Below are positions 37,023 to 47,929 of a DNA stretch of 64,000 nucleotides, piece by piece (position 1 is the stretch's first letter; the number at the start of each line of letters is the position of its first letter). The position numbers and the translations under genes were made by a program. Below the pieces are notes generated by a model, which worked only from the letters and a program-made list of their open reading frames with translations, had not been told where the DNA came from and did no database searches. The stretch comes from Pseudothauera lacus (GTDB lineage Bacteria > Pseudomonadota > Gammaproteobacteria > Burkholderiales > Rhodocyclaceae). The stretch covers positions 203,463 through 267,462 of the forward strand of contig NZ_PZKC01000001.1 of the NCBI RefSeq assembly GCF_003034845.1. The letters run 5' to 3'.

Positions 37023-37985
37023 TCAGGTCGACGCTGCGGCGGCGGCAGCGACCTCGACGCGGTTGCGGCCATTCTTCTTGGCCTCGTAGAGCGCCGCATC
37101 GGCACTCTTGAGCAGGCGAACAAAGCCGTTGTCGTCGCCACGGGCGGGGTACTCACAGGCCAGGCCGAGGCTCAGCGTCACCACCCGCGACACCGCCGAG
37201 AAGCGGTGGGTGATGGCCAGCCCCTGGACGGCCTCGCGCAGCGCCTCGGCAACCGCCCGCGCACCAGTCTGGTCGGTATCGGGAAGGATGGCGGCGAACT
37301 CCTCGCCGCCATAGCGCGCCACCATGTCGGAAGGCCGATGCAGGGTTTCGGCCAGCGTGCGGGCGACGGCCTTCAGGCACTCGTCGCCGACCTGATGCCC
37401 GTAGTTGTCGTTGAAGGGCTTGAAGAAATCCACGTCCATCAGCAACAAGGTCAGCGGCCGGCCGTCGCGCGCGCAGCGCCGCCATTCCTTCAGCAGGGTC
37501 TCGTCGAAGCGGCGGCGGTTGGCGATGCCGGTGAGGCCATCGGCCGAGGACAGGCGGGTGAGCTCGCGATTGGCCTCATCGAGCTTGCGGGTCAGCACCA
37601 GCAGCGAGTAGCGCATCTGCGCGATACGCTGCATGGCGCGTACCTTGGCCTTCAGCACCACCTCGGAGACCGGTTTGATGAGGTAATCGTCACCGCCGAC
37701 CTCGATGCCGCGCTGCAGGTCTTCATCACTGGTGCGCGCGGTGAGGAAGAGGATGGGGGTCCACTCGCCGTCGCGTTCGAGCTGGCGCAGGCGCTGGGCG
37801 ACCTCGAAGCCATCCAGTCCGGGCATGATGATGTCGAGCAGGACGAGATCCGGACGCTCGCGCTTGAAAGCCTCGATGCCGGACTCACCATCGCGCGCAT
37901 GCACCGCCTCCAACCCCATCTTGCCAAGCTGGTGGCAGACCAGGGTCGCACTGGTGAGCGTATCCTCGATGACCAGAGCCTTCAT
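37023..37985 (-). CDS. PleD-like response regulator diguanylate cyclase
   Basis: A 320-residue protein with a receiver domain (phosphoacceptor D51 in DLVLLDIIMPGLDG, K104 in YLIKP) and a GGDEF domain (GGEEF 226-230). R217 and D220 form the RxxD inhibitory site five residues before it. Phosphorylation should drive dimerisation and c-di-GMP synthesis, with product feedback. It stands between gloB and mltD on the opposite strand, interrupting an otherwise conserved neighbourhood. Confidence 0.93.
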   Translation of the reverse strand: MKALVIEDTLTSATLVCHQLGKMGLEAVHARDGESGIEAFKRERPDLVLLDIIMPGLDGFEVAQRLRQLERDGEWTPILFLTARTSDEDLQRGIEVGGDDYLIKPVSEVVLKAKVRAMQRIAQMRYSLLVLTRKLDEANRELTRLSSADGLTGIANRRRFDETLLKEWRRCARDGRPLTLLLMDVDFFKPFNDNYGHQVGDECLKAVARTLAETLHRPSDMVARYGGEEFAAILPDTDQTGARAVAEALREAVQGLAITHRFSAVSRVVTLSLGLACEYPARGDDNGFVRLLKSADAALYEAKKNGRNRVEVAAAAAAST

Positions 37986-38077
37986 GAACAGGCACTTTCC
38001 GCAGTCGTGCTAAGGGCGTAATCGTAGCAGGTGAACCCCGCATCGTTGTTAGTTTCAGGGCCTCTCGCACGCATAAT

Positions 38078-38107
38078 TTGACCTATATCCACGACACTCG
38101 TTAGACT
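38078..38107 (+). promoter_or_regulatory. predicted mltD promoter
   Basis: -35 TTGACC (38078-38083), an 18-bp spacer and TAGACT (38102-38107), about 33 bases before the mltD ATG. Good hexamers, slightly long spacer. Confidence 0.6.
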
Positions 38108-38139
38108 GCCGTCCTGTTTTGGCCAAAAGCATCTCATCC

Positions 38140-39390
38140 ATGGCGCCAACCGTCGTCCGCATCGCCCTTGCCCTCAGCCTCGTGCAGGCCGGAACGGGTT
38201 TCGCCGGCGACACGCCCGCTGCCCCCACCCAGCTTGCCATGCTGGGCCATGGCCTGAACGCCCAAATCCCTGCACAGCCTGGCTCCGCAGCAGCCGTCGA
38301 CCTGGTCACGCCCCTGCCGCGCGTGCTGACGCTTGACCTCACCCGCGACGCCAACGACATCTGGGACCGCATCCGCCGCGGCTTCGCCATGGCCGACCTC
38401 GACAGCGAGCGAGTGGCCCATTACGAGCAGTTCTACCTCGAACGTCCGCGCTTCCTGCAACAGGTATTCACCCGCGGCGGACGCTACCTCTACCACATCA
38501 TCAACGAGCTCGAACAGCGCGGCCTGCCGGCCGAACTAGCGCTGCTGCCGATGGTGGAGAGCAACTACAACCCGCTCGCCTACTCCCGCGCCCATGCTTC
38601 GGGCCTCTGGCAGTTCATTCCGTCCACCGGCCGTCACTACAGCCTGACCCAGGACAAATGGGTGGACGAACGCCGCGACATCGTCGCCTCCACCGATGCC
38701 GCGCTCAGCTATCTGCAGCACATCTACGAGATGCATGGCGACTGGCACCTCGCCCTGGCCTCCTACAACTGGGGAGAAGGTGCGGTCGGGCGCGCCCGGC
38801 AGCGCAACGAGAGCGCCGGTCTGCCGACCGAGTACCGCGACCTGCGCATGCCCAGCGAGACGGCCAACTACGTGCCCAAGCTGCAGGCGCTGAAGAACAT
38901 CGTCCTCAACCCCGAGCGCTTCGGCTTCGAGCTGCCCTACGTGCCCAACCGCCCGCACTTCGTCACCGTGGAATCCCCGGTCGGCGTTGATCTGGCCACC
39001 GCTGCACATCTCGCGGAGATGTCCATCGAGGATTTTGTCGCCCTCAACCCGTCTTTCAACCGCCCCGTGATCACCCGCGCCGGCCATCAACTGGTGGTAC
39101 CGGTCAGCGTCTCCGAACGTTTCGTCGAGCGCCTGCAGACCCTTGCCGAATCCGCCCCGGGATGGACGACCTACCGCCTCAAGCGTGGTGAAAGCCTGGA
39201 AAGCGTTGCCCGCCGCCACCGCCTTACGCTCACCCAGCTACGGGAGCTCAACGGCCTTGGCAGTCGTGTGCGTGTCACCACCGGCCACGCCCTGCTCGTC
39301 CCCGACGGCGCCGATCCGCGCGGCGCCCTCGCCGCAGCCAGCACCATTCCCCTGCAGGTACGCGCTGCAGCAACGCAAAGAAGGCGCTGA
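38140..39390 (+). CDS. mltD: membrane-bound lytic murein transglycosylase D
   Basis: A 416-residue lytic transglycosylase. The signal-like N-terminus (APTVVRIALALSLVQAG) is followed by the SLT domain with the catalytic glutamate in ALLPMVESNYNP and the ASGLWQFIPSTGRHY motif. Two LysM-like peptidoglycan-binding repeats follow near 295-330 and 340-390. It cleaves glycan strands to form anhydro ends. The frame opens with TTG at 38119; ATG at 38140 fits the signal peptide better. It lies near gloB as in E. coli. Confidence 0.92.
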   Translation: MAPTVVRIALALSLVQAGTGFAGDTPAAPTQLAMLGHGLNAQIPAQPGSAAAVDLVTPLPRVLTLDLTRDANDIWDRIRRGFAMADLDSERVAHYEQFYLERPRFLQQVFTRGGRYLYHIINELEQRGLPAELALLPMVESNYNPLAYSRAHASGLWQFIPSTGRHYSLTQDKWVDERRDIVASTDAALSYLQHIYEMHGDWHLALASYNWGEGAVGRARQRNESAGLPTEYRDLRMPSETANYVPKLQALKNIVLNPERFGFELPYVPNRPHFVTVESPVGVDLATAAHLAEMSIEDFVALNPSFNRPVITRAGHQLVVPVSVSERFVERLQTLAESAPGWTTYRLKRGESLESVARRHRLTLTQLRELNGLGSRVRVTTGHALLVPDGADPRGALAAASTIPLQVRAAATQRRR

Positions 39391-39408
39391 CTCGCTCAGA
39401 AGCCGCAC

Positions 39409-40155
39409 TCAATCATCAAGTGGCACGGCGACCAGGGCACTCACCCATACGGGTCGATCACTGTCGGGGTAAATGACGCGGAACCAGTCGTCGCGGCGTT
39501 CCAGCACTTCCAGGGTCTCGCCTGCCCGCGCCTGCGCGGCAATGCCGGCAGCGGTATCGGGCTCGCTGCGCAGATTGGCGGTTGCGGCGCGGATGCGTAC
39601 ATTGGGCAGCAGACGGCGGGCGCTCTGCGCGCTGTCCTTCAGCACCGCCAGACCCCCATCGTCGATCGCACGCAGCAACCAGTCTAGCGCCCGCCGGGCA
39701 TCCCGCCGCACACCGAGGCCGTCGGCATGCAGTGCGGCCATGCGTAGCTGGCTGGCGACATGCCCGGCCTCCGCAGCCTTGCCGTACCACACCGCTGCCG
39801 CACCCATGTCAGCCAGACTGACCACACCAAACTCATACAGTGCGCCGAGCGCCGCCATCGCCTCGACATCGCCGCCACGCGCAGCGCTTATCACCTCGCG
39901 GGCGCTGTCGAGCAGCCCGAACGCTGCTTCGGCATCGACCGCATGCAGCGCCATCAGCGCCGCCGAGCGCAGCTCGCGGCGTCCCGGCAGCGCTTCAGGC
40001 TCTTCCACCGGCGCGAGCTGATGAGGCGCCAGCATCGCCACCTGCATCCCCACCCGCTCGCCGGCCCCCGTTGCCGGCAGGCAGGCGAGCGCCAGCGCAC
40101 CGCTGAGCAGCGCGGCAAGTGGCAAGGGACGAAGGCGGGCTCTCATGTCAGGCAT
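39409..40155 (-). CDS. exported protein with Sel1-like repeats and a C-terminal SH3 domain
   Basis: A 248-residue protein. A signal sequence (RPLPLAALLSGALALACL) and an N-terminal linker are followed by Sel1-type repeats (AARGGDVEAMAALGALYEFG, AAVWYGKAAEAGH, DARRALDWLLRAI) and a type 3 SH3 domain (ATANLRSEPDTAAG...GETLEVLERRDDWFRV). It is probably a periplasmic or cell-wall scaffold. I chose ATG at 40155, preceded by AGGATCAGG; ATG at 40146 and 40209 are alternatives. It is convergent with mltD (18 bases apart). Confidence 0.72.
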   Translation of the reverse strand: MPDMRARLRPLPLAALLSGALALACLPATGAGERVGMQVAMLAPHQLAPVEEPEALPGRRELRSAALMALHAVDAEAAFGLLDSAREVISAARGGDVEAMAALGALYEFGVVSLADMGAAAVWYGKAAEAGHVASQLRMAALHADGLGVRRDARRALDWLLRAIDDGGLAVLKDSAQSARRLLPNVRIRAATANLRSEPDTAAGIAAQARAGETLEVLERRDDWFRVIYPDSDRPVWVSALVAVPLDD

Positions 40156-40286
40156 CCTGATCCTGTCGTTTTCCCCGGGGAGTTTCTGGGATGAAACCCC
40201 CCAAGGCATTTTGCTGTTTTTGTCATTTTAGTCAGCATTTTCACAAATTAACAGGATGCCGAGTTTTTCTACATTCTGATCAGTAT

Positions 40287-41057
40287 CTATTTCAGATTTG
40301 CCGCATCCGCCACAGCCCATAAATCCCCAGCACTACAGCACTGCAGGCGGTAGCCGACGCCGGAAAGGGTGACGATGGGGTCGGGTTGACCGTGCTGCGC
40401 AAGCTTCCTGCGCAACCGATAAACCAGTGCGGTGACCGTCTCCGGATTGCTCACCCGGGCGACCTCAGCAAGACGGTCGAGGAGGCGGTCACGGCTCACC
40501 ACGCCCGCGCGCGCGCTGGCCAGCATATGGAGGAGTTCGTACTCGGCGCGGGTCAGCTGGATTCTGTGTCCATCGGCATGCACGACGGCACGCAACGCTT
40601 CGTCGATACGCCAGCCGCAGAACGCCGGCAGCGCGCCCGCGCCAAGATATTCCACCTGCGGCCGGCGGCGGCGCAGCGCGTTGCGGATGCGCAATTCCAG
40701 TTCCCTGGCGCTGAAGGGCTTGGCGATGTAGTCGTCGGCGCCGATCTCCAGCGAACGCTCGCGGCTGAAGCCGTCCTCGCGCCCGGAAACAACGAAGAGC
40801 AAGGTGTCCGCACGCTGTCGCAGGGCGGCGAGCAGATCGAGTCCGTCACAGTCGGGCAGATTGAGGTCGAGGAGGATGAGGTCGAAGGAGGACTCTGCGA
40901 TGGCGGCGCGAAACTCGCCGCCGTTGACGGCTCCCCTGACGCGGTATCCGGCCAGTGCCAGATACTCACGCATCACCTCATACAGTGCCGTGTCGTCCTC
41001 GACGATGAGGATGCACGCTTGCGGTACTGCCTGGGGTACCCGCTCTTCGCCCTTCAT
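40287..41057 (-). CDS. OmpR/PhoB-family response regulator
   Basis: A 256-residue two-domain regulator. Receiver: acidic VEDD, D64 (LILLDLNLPDCDG), and the K in DDYIAKPFS. Winged-helix domain: RIQLTRAEYELLHML, VVSRDRLLDRLAEV, TVTALVYRLRRKL and VTLSGVGYRLQ. It should control transcription when phosphorylated. No kinase gene is adjacent, so it is an orphan here. ATG at 41057 is preferred over an in-frame GTG at 41078. Confidence 0.9.
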   Translation of the reverse strand: MKGEERVPQAVPQACILIVEDDTALYEVMREYLALAGYRVRGAVNGGEFRAAIAESSFDLILLDLNLPDCDGLDLLAALRQRADTLLFVVSGREDGFSRERSLEIGADDYIAKPFSARELELRIRNALRRRRPQVEYLGAGALPAFCGWRIDEALRAVVHADGHRIQLTRAEYELLHMLASARAGVVSRDRLLDRLAEVARVSNPETVTALVYRLRRKLAQHGQPDPIVTLSGVGYRLQCCSAGDLWAVADAANLK

Positions 41058-41116
41058 CTGTCCAGTTCCCTGTCCCACCGCAACCTGGCGGGGAGATCTG
41101 CCTCAAGACGCCTGTT

Positions 41117-41551
41117 TCAGAATACCTTGCTCTTGATAAACAGCTCGCGCATGCCCGTATCGACCTTGACGACGTGATCGAGCAGCCAGGAGCGCAGAAA
41201 CTGGCTGACGTGCTCGCTGTGCTGGCGCACCGCAGCCTGTGGATCGTCGCTGTCGACGATGGCCTGCTCGACGGTCTTGCGCAGCAGTTTCAGGCTGTCG
41301 AGCAGCTTGCGGTGCTCGCCCTTGTGCTCGTCGAGGTGGCGATAGCCCCAGGCGACCTGGATCTTCTCCTCGCGTTCGAAATGCTCGTGGGCGTAGCGTT
41401 CGAGTTCATCGAAGGCCATCGAAAGCTGTTCGATGTGTTCGGGATGGCGCAGGACCAGTTCTACGGTGTTGACGAGATAGATCAGCAACTGGTGATCGGC
41501 GTCGATCTCCGGATGGCCGATGGCCAGCTGCTTGCGCCAGAAGATTGCCAA
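41117..41551 (-). CDS. bacteriohemerythrin
   Basis: A 144-residue four-helix protein with the diiron-binding pattern of hemerythrin: H in DADHQ, HEHFEREE, H and H in DEHKGEH, and the C-terminal H..D pair (LLDHVVKVD). It binds O2 and may act as an oxygen store or sensor linked to respiration or chemotaxis. The start codon is TTG at 41551, preceded by GAGGAG; the family beginning (MAIFWRKQLAIG) supports it. Its promoter region runs into the MITE-like element. Confidence 0.9.
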   Translation of the reverse strand: MAIFWRKQLAIGHPEIDADHQLLIYLVNTVELVLRHPEHIEQLSMAFDELERYAHEHFEREEKIQVAWGYRHLDEHKGEHRKLLDSLKLLRKTVEQAIVDSDDPQAAVRQHSEHVSQFLRSWLLDHVVKVDTGMRELFIKSKVF

Positions 41552-41578
41552 GACGGACTCCTCAGCGGGAAATTGATG

Positions 41579-41886
41579 ATCCTAGAAACCGCAGTTGGAC
41601 GTGTTCGAGTGTGCGTCTGGCGAGCCGTCTGGCAAGGCGAGACGACTCGGCATGGTCTTCCACGGCCGGATTTGCACATCCGACCGGCTCCGGCGGCGCG
41701 GCGCATGCGCCGCGAAACCCCGCCTCCGCCCCTGCAAGGAGGAGCAACGCAGCCAGGCGGCTCGCCAGGCGTGCAATCGGACACGTAGCGGACTCACCCA
41801 CCGGGTGAAAGTCGTCATCAGCACACATTCCAAGCCATGTATGGCATTCGAGGTCATTTGGAGCGATCAACTGCGGTTTCTAGGAT
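41579..41886. mobile_element. 308-bp MITE-like foldback element
   Basis: A perfect 19-bp terminal inverted repeat (ATCCTAGAAACCGCAGTTG at 41579-41597 and its complement at 41868-41886) encloses about 270 bases with no convincing gene. A second, inner inverted repeat (41613-41633 with 41752-41772, 18 of 21 matching) and a perfect central palindrome (CGCGGCGCATGCGCCGCG, 41697-41714) make the whole unit able to fold on itself. It lies in the 422-bp gap between the hemerythrin start and the ABC gene stop. The remaining flanks hold nothing I can recognise. Possible direct GAT flanks are too short to call a target duplication. Confidence 0.7.
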
Positions 41887-41973
41887 GATTGCACGAGGAT
41901 AGCGGCAGCAGGCGCGGACGTCATGAATGAAAGCTGAACGAGCGTGACGATTTGAACATCAGCGCGCACTTAT

Positions 41974-44014
<2,041 letters not shown>

Positions 44015-44040
<26 letters not shown>

Positions 44041-44500
44041 GGACGTGGCCGTGGGCGATTTCCTCGGCACTGGCCGGGCGCACTTCAGCGACGGTAATGT
44101 CGAACACCAGCGCCATCCCGGCCAGCGGGTGATTGCCGTCGACCACTACCTTGCCGTCGGCGATGTCGGTAATGCGGTAGAGCATCTCTTCCTCGCCGTC
44201 ATCGGTGACGCGCTCGAAGGACATGCCGATCTCGATGTTGTCGGGGAACAGCGCAGCGTCCTCGATCAGCACCAGTTCTTCCTCGTAGGGCCCGAAGGCG
44301 TCCTCGGGCTGCAGCTTGACCTGGAACTGCTCGCCCACCGGCTTGCCCTGCAGCACCTCTTCGAGCACCGGGAAGATGCCGTCGTAGCCGCCGTGCAGGT
44401 AGACCAGGGGGTGGGCGCCGTCGTCGATCATGTTGCCGTCCGGGTCACGCACGGTGTAGTTGAGGGTTACGACGGTGTTCTTGGCGATTTGCGCTTGCAT
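44015..44500 (-). CDS. slyD: FKBP-type peptidyl-prolyl isomerase SlyD
   Basis: A 161-residue SlyD. The FKBP core (VTLNYTVRDPDGN...HGGYDGIFPVLEEVLQG) holds the insert-in-flap chaperone segment (DAFGPYEEELV...IGMSFE) and ends in a short histidine-rich tail (HGHVHGEGGHHH) for nickel or other metals. It assists folding and metal delivery. It overlaps both neighbours, bcp by 34 bases and the ABC gene by 26, so the three probably share an mRNA. Confidence 0.93.
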
Positions 44501-44973
44501 GATTGGGTTTCCAGTTCCTTGACCAGTTCAAAGACCGCGGCGGCATGGCCGCGGGGCGTGACATCGTGGAGCGCGTGGCGGATCACGCCCTGTTTGTCGA
44601 TGACGAAGGTCGTCCGCCGCACGCCCATCTTCTTCACACCGTCGACCTCCTTCTGCTGCCAGACGTCGTACAGCCTGCACACCTCGGTATCGGGATCCGA
44701 CAGCAGGCGCACCGACAGTCCGTGCTGATCGCGGAACTCGGCGTGGGTGAGACAGTCGTCGGGGCTGACGCCCACCACGATGCAGTCATGACGGGCAAAA
44801 TCGCCTTCATGGTCGCCGAAATCGGCGGCCTGCAGCGTGCAGCCCGGCGTGTTGTCGCGTGGATAGAAATAAAGCACCACATGATGCCGGCCGCGCTCGG
44901 CGGCCAGTTCGAACATTTCCATGTCCGCATCCGGCAGTGCGAATGGTGGTGCGATGTCTCCGCTCTGCAGCAT
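44467..44973 (-). CDS. bcp: thioredoxin-dependent peroxiredoxin (Bcp/PrxQ)
   Basis: A 168-residue AhpC/TSA-fold peroxidase. Peroxidatic C45 lies in YFYPRDNTPGCTLQAADF, with another cysteine in DDCLTH and the R in KKMGVRRTTFVID. It reduces peroxides with thioredoxin. First gene of the run bcp-slyD-ABC. The C-terminal extension after about residue 155 overlaps slyD. Confidence 0.93.
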   Translation of the reverse strand: MLQSGDIAPPFALPDADMEMFELAAERGRHHVVLYFYPRDNTPGCTLQAADFGDHEGDFARHDCIVVGVSPDDCLTHAEFRDQHGLSVRLLSDPDTEVCRLYDVWQQKEVDGVKKMGVRRTTFVIDKQGVIRHALHDVTPRGHAAAVFELVKELETQSCKRKSPRTPS

Positions 44974-45065
44974 GGGCTCCTCCCTGACGTGCGGACGATT
45001 CTAGCAGACTGTCGGCGTCGGGCGTTCGTGCCGGCACGGCACCCAAGGCTTTCCCGGCGCAAGAC

Positions 45066-45094
45066 TCGACGGCGGCACATCAACTGTTTAAACT
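45066..45094 (+). promoter_or_regulatory. predicted lexA promoter
   Basis: -35 TCGACG (45066-45071), a 17-bp spacer and TAAACT (45089-45094). The LexA-like box covers the -10. Predicted from spacing and hexamers. Confidence 0.55.
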
Positions 45095-45099
45095 TACAC
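45084..45099 (+). promoter_or_regulatory. LexA box upstream of lexA-imuA-imuB
   Basis: CTGTTTAAACTTACAC is a CTGT-N8-ACAC element. It matches the proteobacterial SOS box (CTGT-N8-ACAG) except for the last base, and shares its TTACAC right half with the box before dnaE2. It lies 56 bases before lexA. Confidence 0.8.
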
Positions 45100-45155
45100 C
45101 GAGCAAGCACAAAGCCACAGACCGCCCTGCCGCCATCTCAGCCGGAACAGCCGCC

Positions 45156-45761
45156 ATGCCGCCGCACACCACCGACCTCACCGCCCGCCAGCTGGAAATC
45201 CTCGACTTCATCCGCAGCACCGTCGATGACAGCGGCCGTCCGCCCACCCGCCTCGAACTGTGTGCAGCCTTCGGCTTCCGCTCCCCCAATGCAGCCGAAT
45301 CGCACCTGCGCGCACTGGCTGCCAAGGGCGCCATCGAACTCGACGAAGGGCGCGCACGCGGCATCCGCCTGCCCGGCGGCAGCGGTCTGCCACTGGTTGG
45401 CCGGGTGGCCGCAGGCAGCCCCATCCTCGCCACTGAACACGTCGAAGCGCGTTTCCAGCTCGATCCCGGGCTGTTCACCCCGCGTGCCGATTACCTGCTG
45501 CGCGTGCGCGGCATGAGCATGCGCGACGCCGGCATCCTCGAAGGCGACCTCATCGCCGTACACCGGCAGCAAGAAGCGCGCAACGGCCAGATCGTCGTCG
45601 CCCGCGTCGATGACGAAGTCACCGTGAAGACCTTCCGGCGCCGTGGCGCACAGGTCGAACTGCTCCCCGCCAACCCCGACTTCGCCCCCATCGTGCTCGG
45701 TGCCGGCAGCGCCGCGCTGAGCATCGAGGGCATCATGGTCGGCCTCATCCGCAACGGCTGA
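45156..45761 (+). CDS. lexA: SOS repressor LexA
   Basis: A 201-residue LexA. The N-terminal winged helix ([30 protein letters not shown]) is followed by the cleavage site A86-G87 (GRVAAGSP) and the catalytic dyad S121 (RGMSMRDAG) and K158 (VTVKTF). RecA-stimulated self-cleavage lifts repression. It leads the imuA-imuB operon and should repress its own promoter through the box at 45084. Its length and residues match E. coli LexA closely. Confidence 0.95.
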   Translation: MPPHTTDLTARQLEILDFIRSTVDDSGRPPTRLELCAAFGFRSPNAAESHLRALAAKGAIELDEGRARGIRLPGGSGLPLVGRVAAGSPILATEHVEARFQLDPGLFTPRADYLLRVRGMSMRDAGILEGDLIAVHRQQEARNGQIVVARVDDEVTVKTFRRRGAQVELLPANPDFAPIVLGAGSAALSIEGIMVGLIRNG

Positions 45762-45801
45762 GCCCGCCCCCACCGCGCCCACCGGAAAACAGGAGTGAGC
45801 C

Positions 45802-46512
45802 ATGGGCGCACCATCCGCCGCACTTGCCAGCCTGCCTGCCGGGCTGGTCTGGCAGGGCAACCAGCTTGCTGCCGCCAGCCGCCCTGCCCACCCCACCGGT
45901 TTTGCCGAACTCGACGCCGAACTGCCGGGCGGGGGCTGGCCGGGGGGTGCGCTCACCGAACTCATTGCCACGACTCCCGGCATCGGTGAGCTGAGCCTGC
46001 TGCTGCCGCTGATGCGGCGCACCGGCGCGCAGCAGTGGCTGGCCTTCATCGCCCCGCCGCTGCTGCCCTACGCACCAGCCCTGCATGCAGCGGGCGTCCC
46101 CCTCGAACGCGTGCTGCTGGTGCGCAACGGCGATGCCGCGCAGACCCAGTGGGCGATCCGCCAGGCCTGTTCCTCGGGCGCCTGCAGTGCAGTGCTGGCC
46201 TGGCCGGCGCAAACCGACAACGCCTCCCTGCGCCGCCTGCAGCTGGCCGCAGAGGCATCGGCCACCCCGCTCTTCCTCTTCCGCCCCCCGGCAGCTGCCG
46301 CCCAAGCCTCGCCAGCCGTCCTGCGCCTGCAGCTGAGCGCCGCCCCTGGCGGAGTCAGCATCCACATCCTCAAACGCCGCGGCCCGGCCGCCAGCGCAGC
46401 CCTGCACCTGCGCCTGCCCGCCCGCACCGATACCACTGCGCCGCCCCATGCTGTGGCTTGCCCTGCACCTGCCCGATCTGCCCCTGCAGGTATTTACCCG
46501 CGCTGCGCCTGA
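45802..46512 (+). CDS. imuA: translesion synthesis accessory protein ImuA
   Basis: A 236-residue RecA/SulA-like protein. The GFAELDAELPGGGWPGGALTELI region and later LFLFRPP and LRLQLSAAPGGVSIHILKRRG are typical of proteobacterial ImuA. It works with ImuB and DnaE2 in SOS-induced error-prone synthesis. GGAG precedes the ATG. Its 3' end overlaps imuB by 65 bases in another frame. Confidence 0.9.
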   Translation: MGAPSAALASLPAGLVWQGNQLAAASRPAHPTGFAELDAELPGGGWPGGALTELIATTPGIGELSLLLPLMRRTGAQQWLAFIAPPLLPYAPALHAAGVPLERVLLVRNGDAAQTQWAIRQACSSGACSAVLAWPAQTDNASLRRLQLAAEASATPLFLFRPPAAAAQASPAVLRLQLSAAPGGVSIHILKRRGPAASAALHLRLPARTDTTAPPHAVACPAPARSAPAGIYPRCA

Positions 46513-47872
46513 CGACGCTGCCACTGCAGTCACCGTGCACCAGCCGCGTGCACAGGTCATTGCCGTCAGCGCCAGCGCACGTGCGCGCGGCGTGCACCCC
46601 GGCTGCAGCATTGCCGCCGCCCTGGCAATGGCGCCGCAGATCGTCCTCCATGCACGACGCCCGGAACTCGAACAGGCCACCCTGGAGGAACTTGCCGCCT
46701 GGGCCGGGCGCTACACGCCGCAGCTCAGCATCGCCGCCCCGGACACCGTCCTGCTCGACATTGCCGCCAGCCTGCGCCTGTTCGGCGGCCTGCAGATGCT
46801 GGCGGGTGAGATCGGCAGCGCCGTCGCCGCACTCGGCCTGCACGTCCACCACGCCGTGGCACCCACCCCACGCGCCGCACAATGGCTGGCACAGCACCGT
46901 CCGGGATGCCTGATCGACGGCACACACGGCTGGCAGGAAGTCCTCGACGAGTTGCCCGTCGACCTGCTCGCCGGCGCCGGCGTCAGCACCGCCGTGCTCG
47001 AGCTGCTCGCCACCCTCGGCATCCGCAGCCTCGGCCAGGCCCGCCGCCTGCCACGCGCCGGGCTGGCCCGCCGCCAGGGCGCCGCAGTGCATGCGCTGCT
47101 TGCCCAGGCATGCGGCGAGGTCGCCGACCCGCGCCTGTCCTACCAGCCTCCCGAACGCCATCGCGGCCACTTGCTGCTGCCTCACCCGAGCACCCGCATC
47201 GAGCCCCTGCTGTTCGCCGTCAGCCGTCTCTTCGCCGCGCTCGAAGGCTGGCTGTGGGCACACCAGGCAGTGCTGGAAGACTGCCGCCTGGTGCTCGAAC
47301 ATGAACACCATCCGCCCACCATCGTCGACATCCACAGCACCACGCCGACGCGCGCGCAGACGCAATTGCTCGTCCTCGCCCGCGAGCACCTGGCCACCCT
47401 CACCCTGCCTGCAGCGGTCGTGGCGATGGCCCTGGAAAGCGGTCCAGCGCAGCGCGCCGCACAGCGCAGCGGCGATCTCTTCGGCCCAGCCGGCGGCAAG
47501 GACGGGGATGCCGCCCTGCTCGCCGACCGCCTGCGTGCACGCCTGGGCGCGGAACGGGTCGGCAGCCTGTGCCTGCATGCCGATCACCGCCCCGAGAGGG
47601 CCTGGGGCATCACCGCCGCAGGCCGCCGCGGCAACTGCGACAGTCTGCCCGCCGCCCCCCGTCCGCTGTGGCTGGCACAGGCGCCACGGCAGGTCGGACG
47701 GGCAACGCTGACCCTGCTCGAAGGCCCCGAGCGCATCGAATCGGGGTGGTGGGACGGCGCGCCGGTGCGGCGCGACTACTACCTTGCCCGCGACAGCCGC
47801 TGCGCGCTGTGCTGGGTGTTCGAGGATCTCGACCAGCCCGGGCAATGGTATGTGCATGGGCTGCATGGCTGA
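46448..47872 (+). CDS. imuB: Y-family polymerase-like protein ImuB
   Basis: A 474-residue Y-family homolog that starts LWLALHLPDLPLQVF. The usual catalytic DxD of DinB is absent, as expected for ImuB, which acts as a clamp-binding hub rather than a polymerase. Fingers/palm-like and little-finger regions follow, then SGDLFGP near residues 340-346, a likely beta-clamp motif. It bridges the clamp, ImuA and DnaE2. It is followed by an unrelated membrane protein rather than dnaE2. Confidence 0.92.
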   Translation: MLWLALHLPDLPLQVFTRAAPDDAATAVTVHQPRAQVIAVSASARARGVHPGCSIAAALAMAPQIVLHARRPELEQATLEELAAWAGRYTPQLSIAAPDTVLLDIAASLRLFGGLQMLAGEIGSAVAALGLHVHHAVAPTPRAAQWLAQHRPGCLIDGTHGWQEVLDELPVDLLAGAGVSTAVLELLATLGIRSLGQARRLPRAGLARRQGAAVHALLAQACGEVADPRLSYQPPERHRGHLLLPHPSTRIEPLLFAVSRLFAALEGWLWAHQAVLEDCRLVLEHEHHPPTIVDIHSTTPTRAQTQLLVLAREHLATLTLPAAVVAMALESGPAQRAAQRSGDLFGPAGGKDGDAALLADRLRARLGAERVGSLCLHADHRPERAWGITAAGRRGNCDSLPAAPRPLWLAQAPRQVGRATLTLLEGPERIESGWWDGAPVRRDYYLARDSRCALCWVFEDLDQPGQWYVHGLHG

Positions 47873-47929
47873 ACTGCCGGGCGGGGGCGATTCCCTGTAC
47901 ACTTGGCCCTTTTAGCCGCGACACCGACC

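Noticed and set aside
40225..40253. AT-rich promoter-like sequence (TAAAAT on the minus strand) upstream of the SH3/Sel1 gene
   Set aside because: The -10 is plausible but the -35 (TGTTAA) is too weak to list as a feature.
45156..45761. Idea that this lexA is a divergent second copy
   Set aside because: Cleavage site, Ser/Lys dyad and length match ordinary LexA; nothing suggests a specialised paralog.
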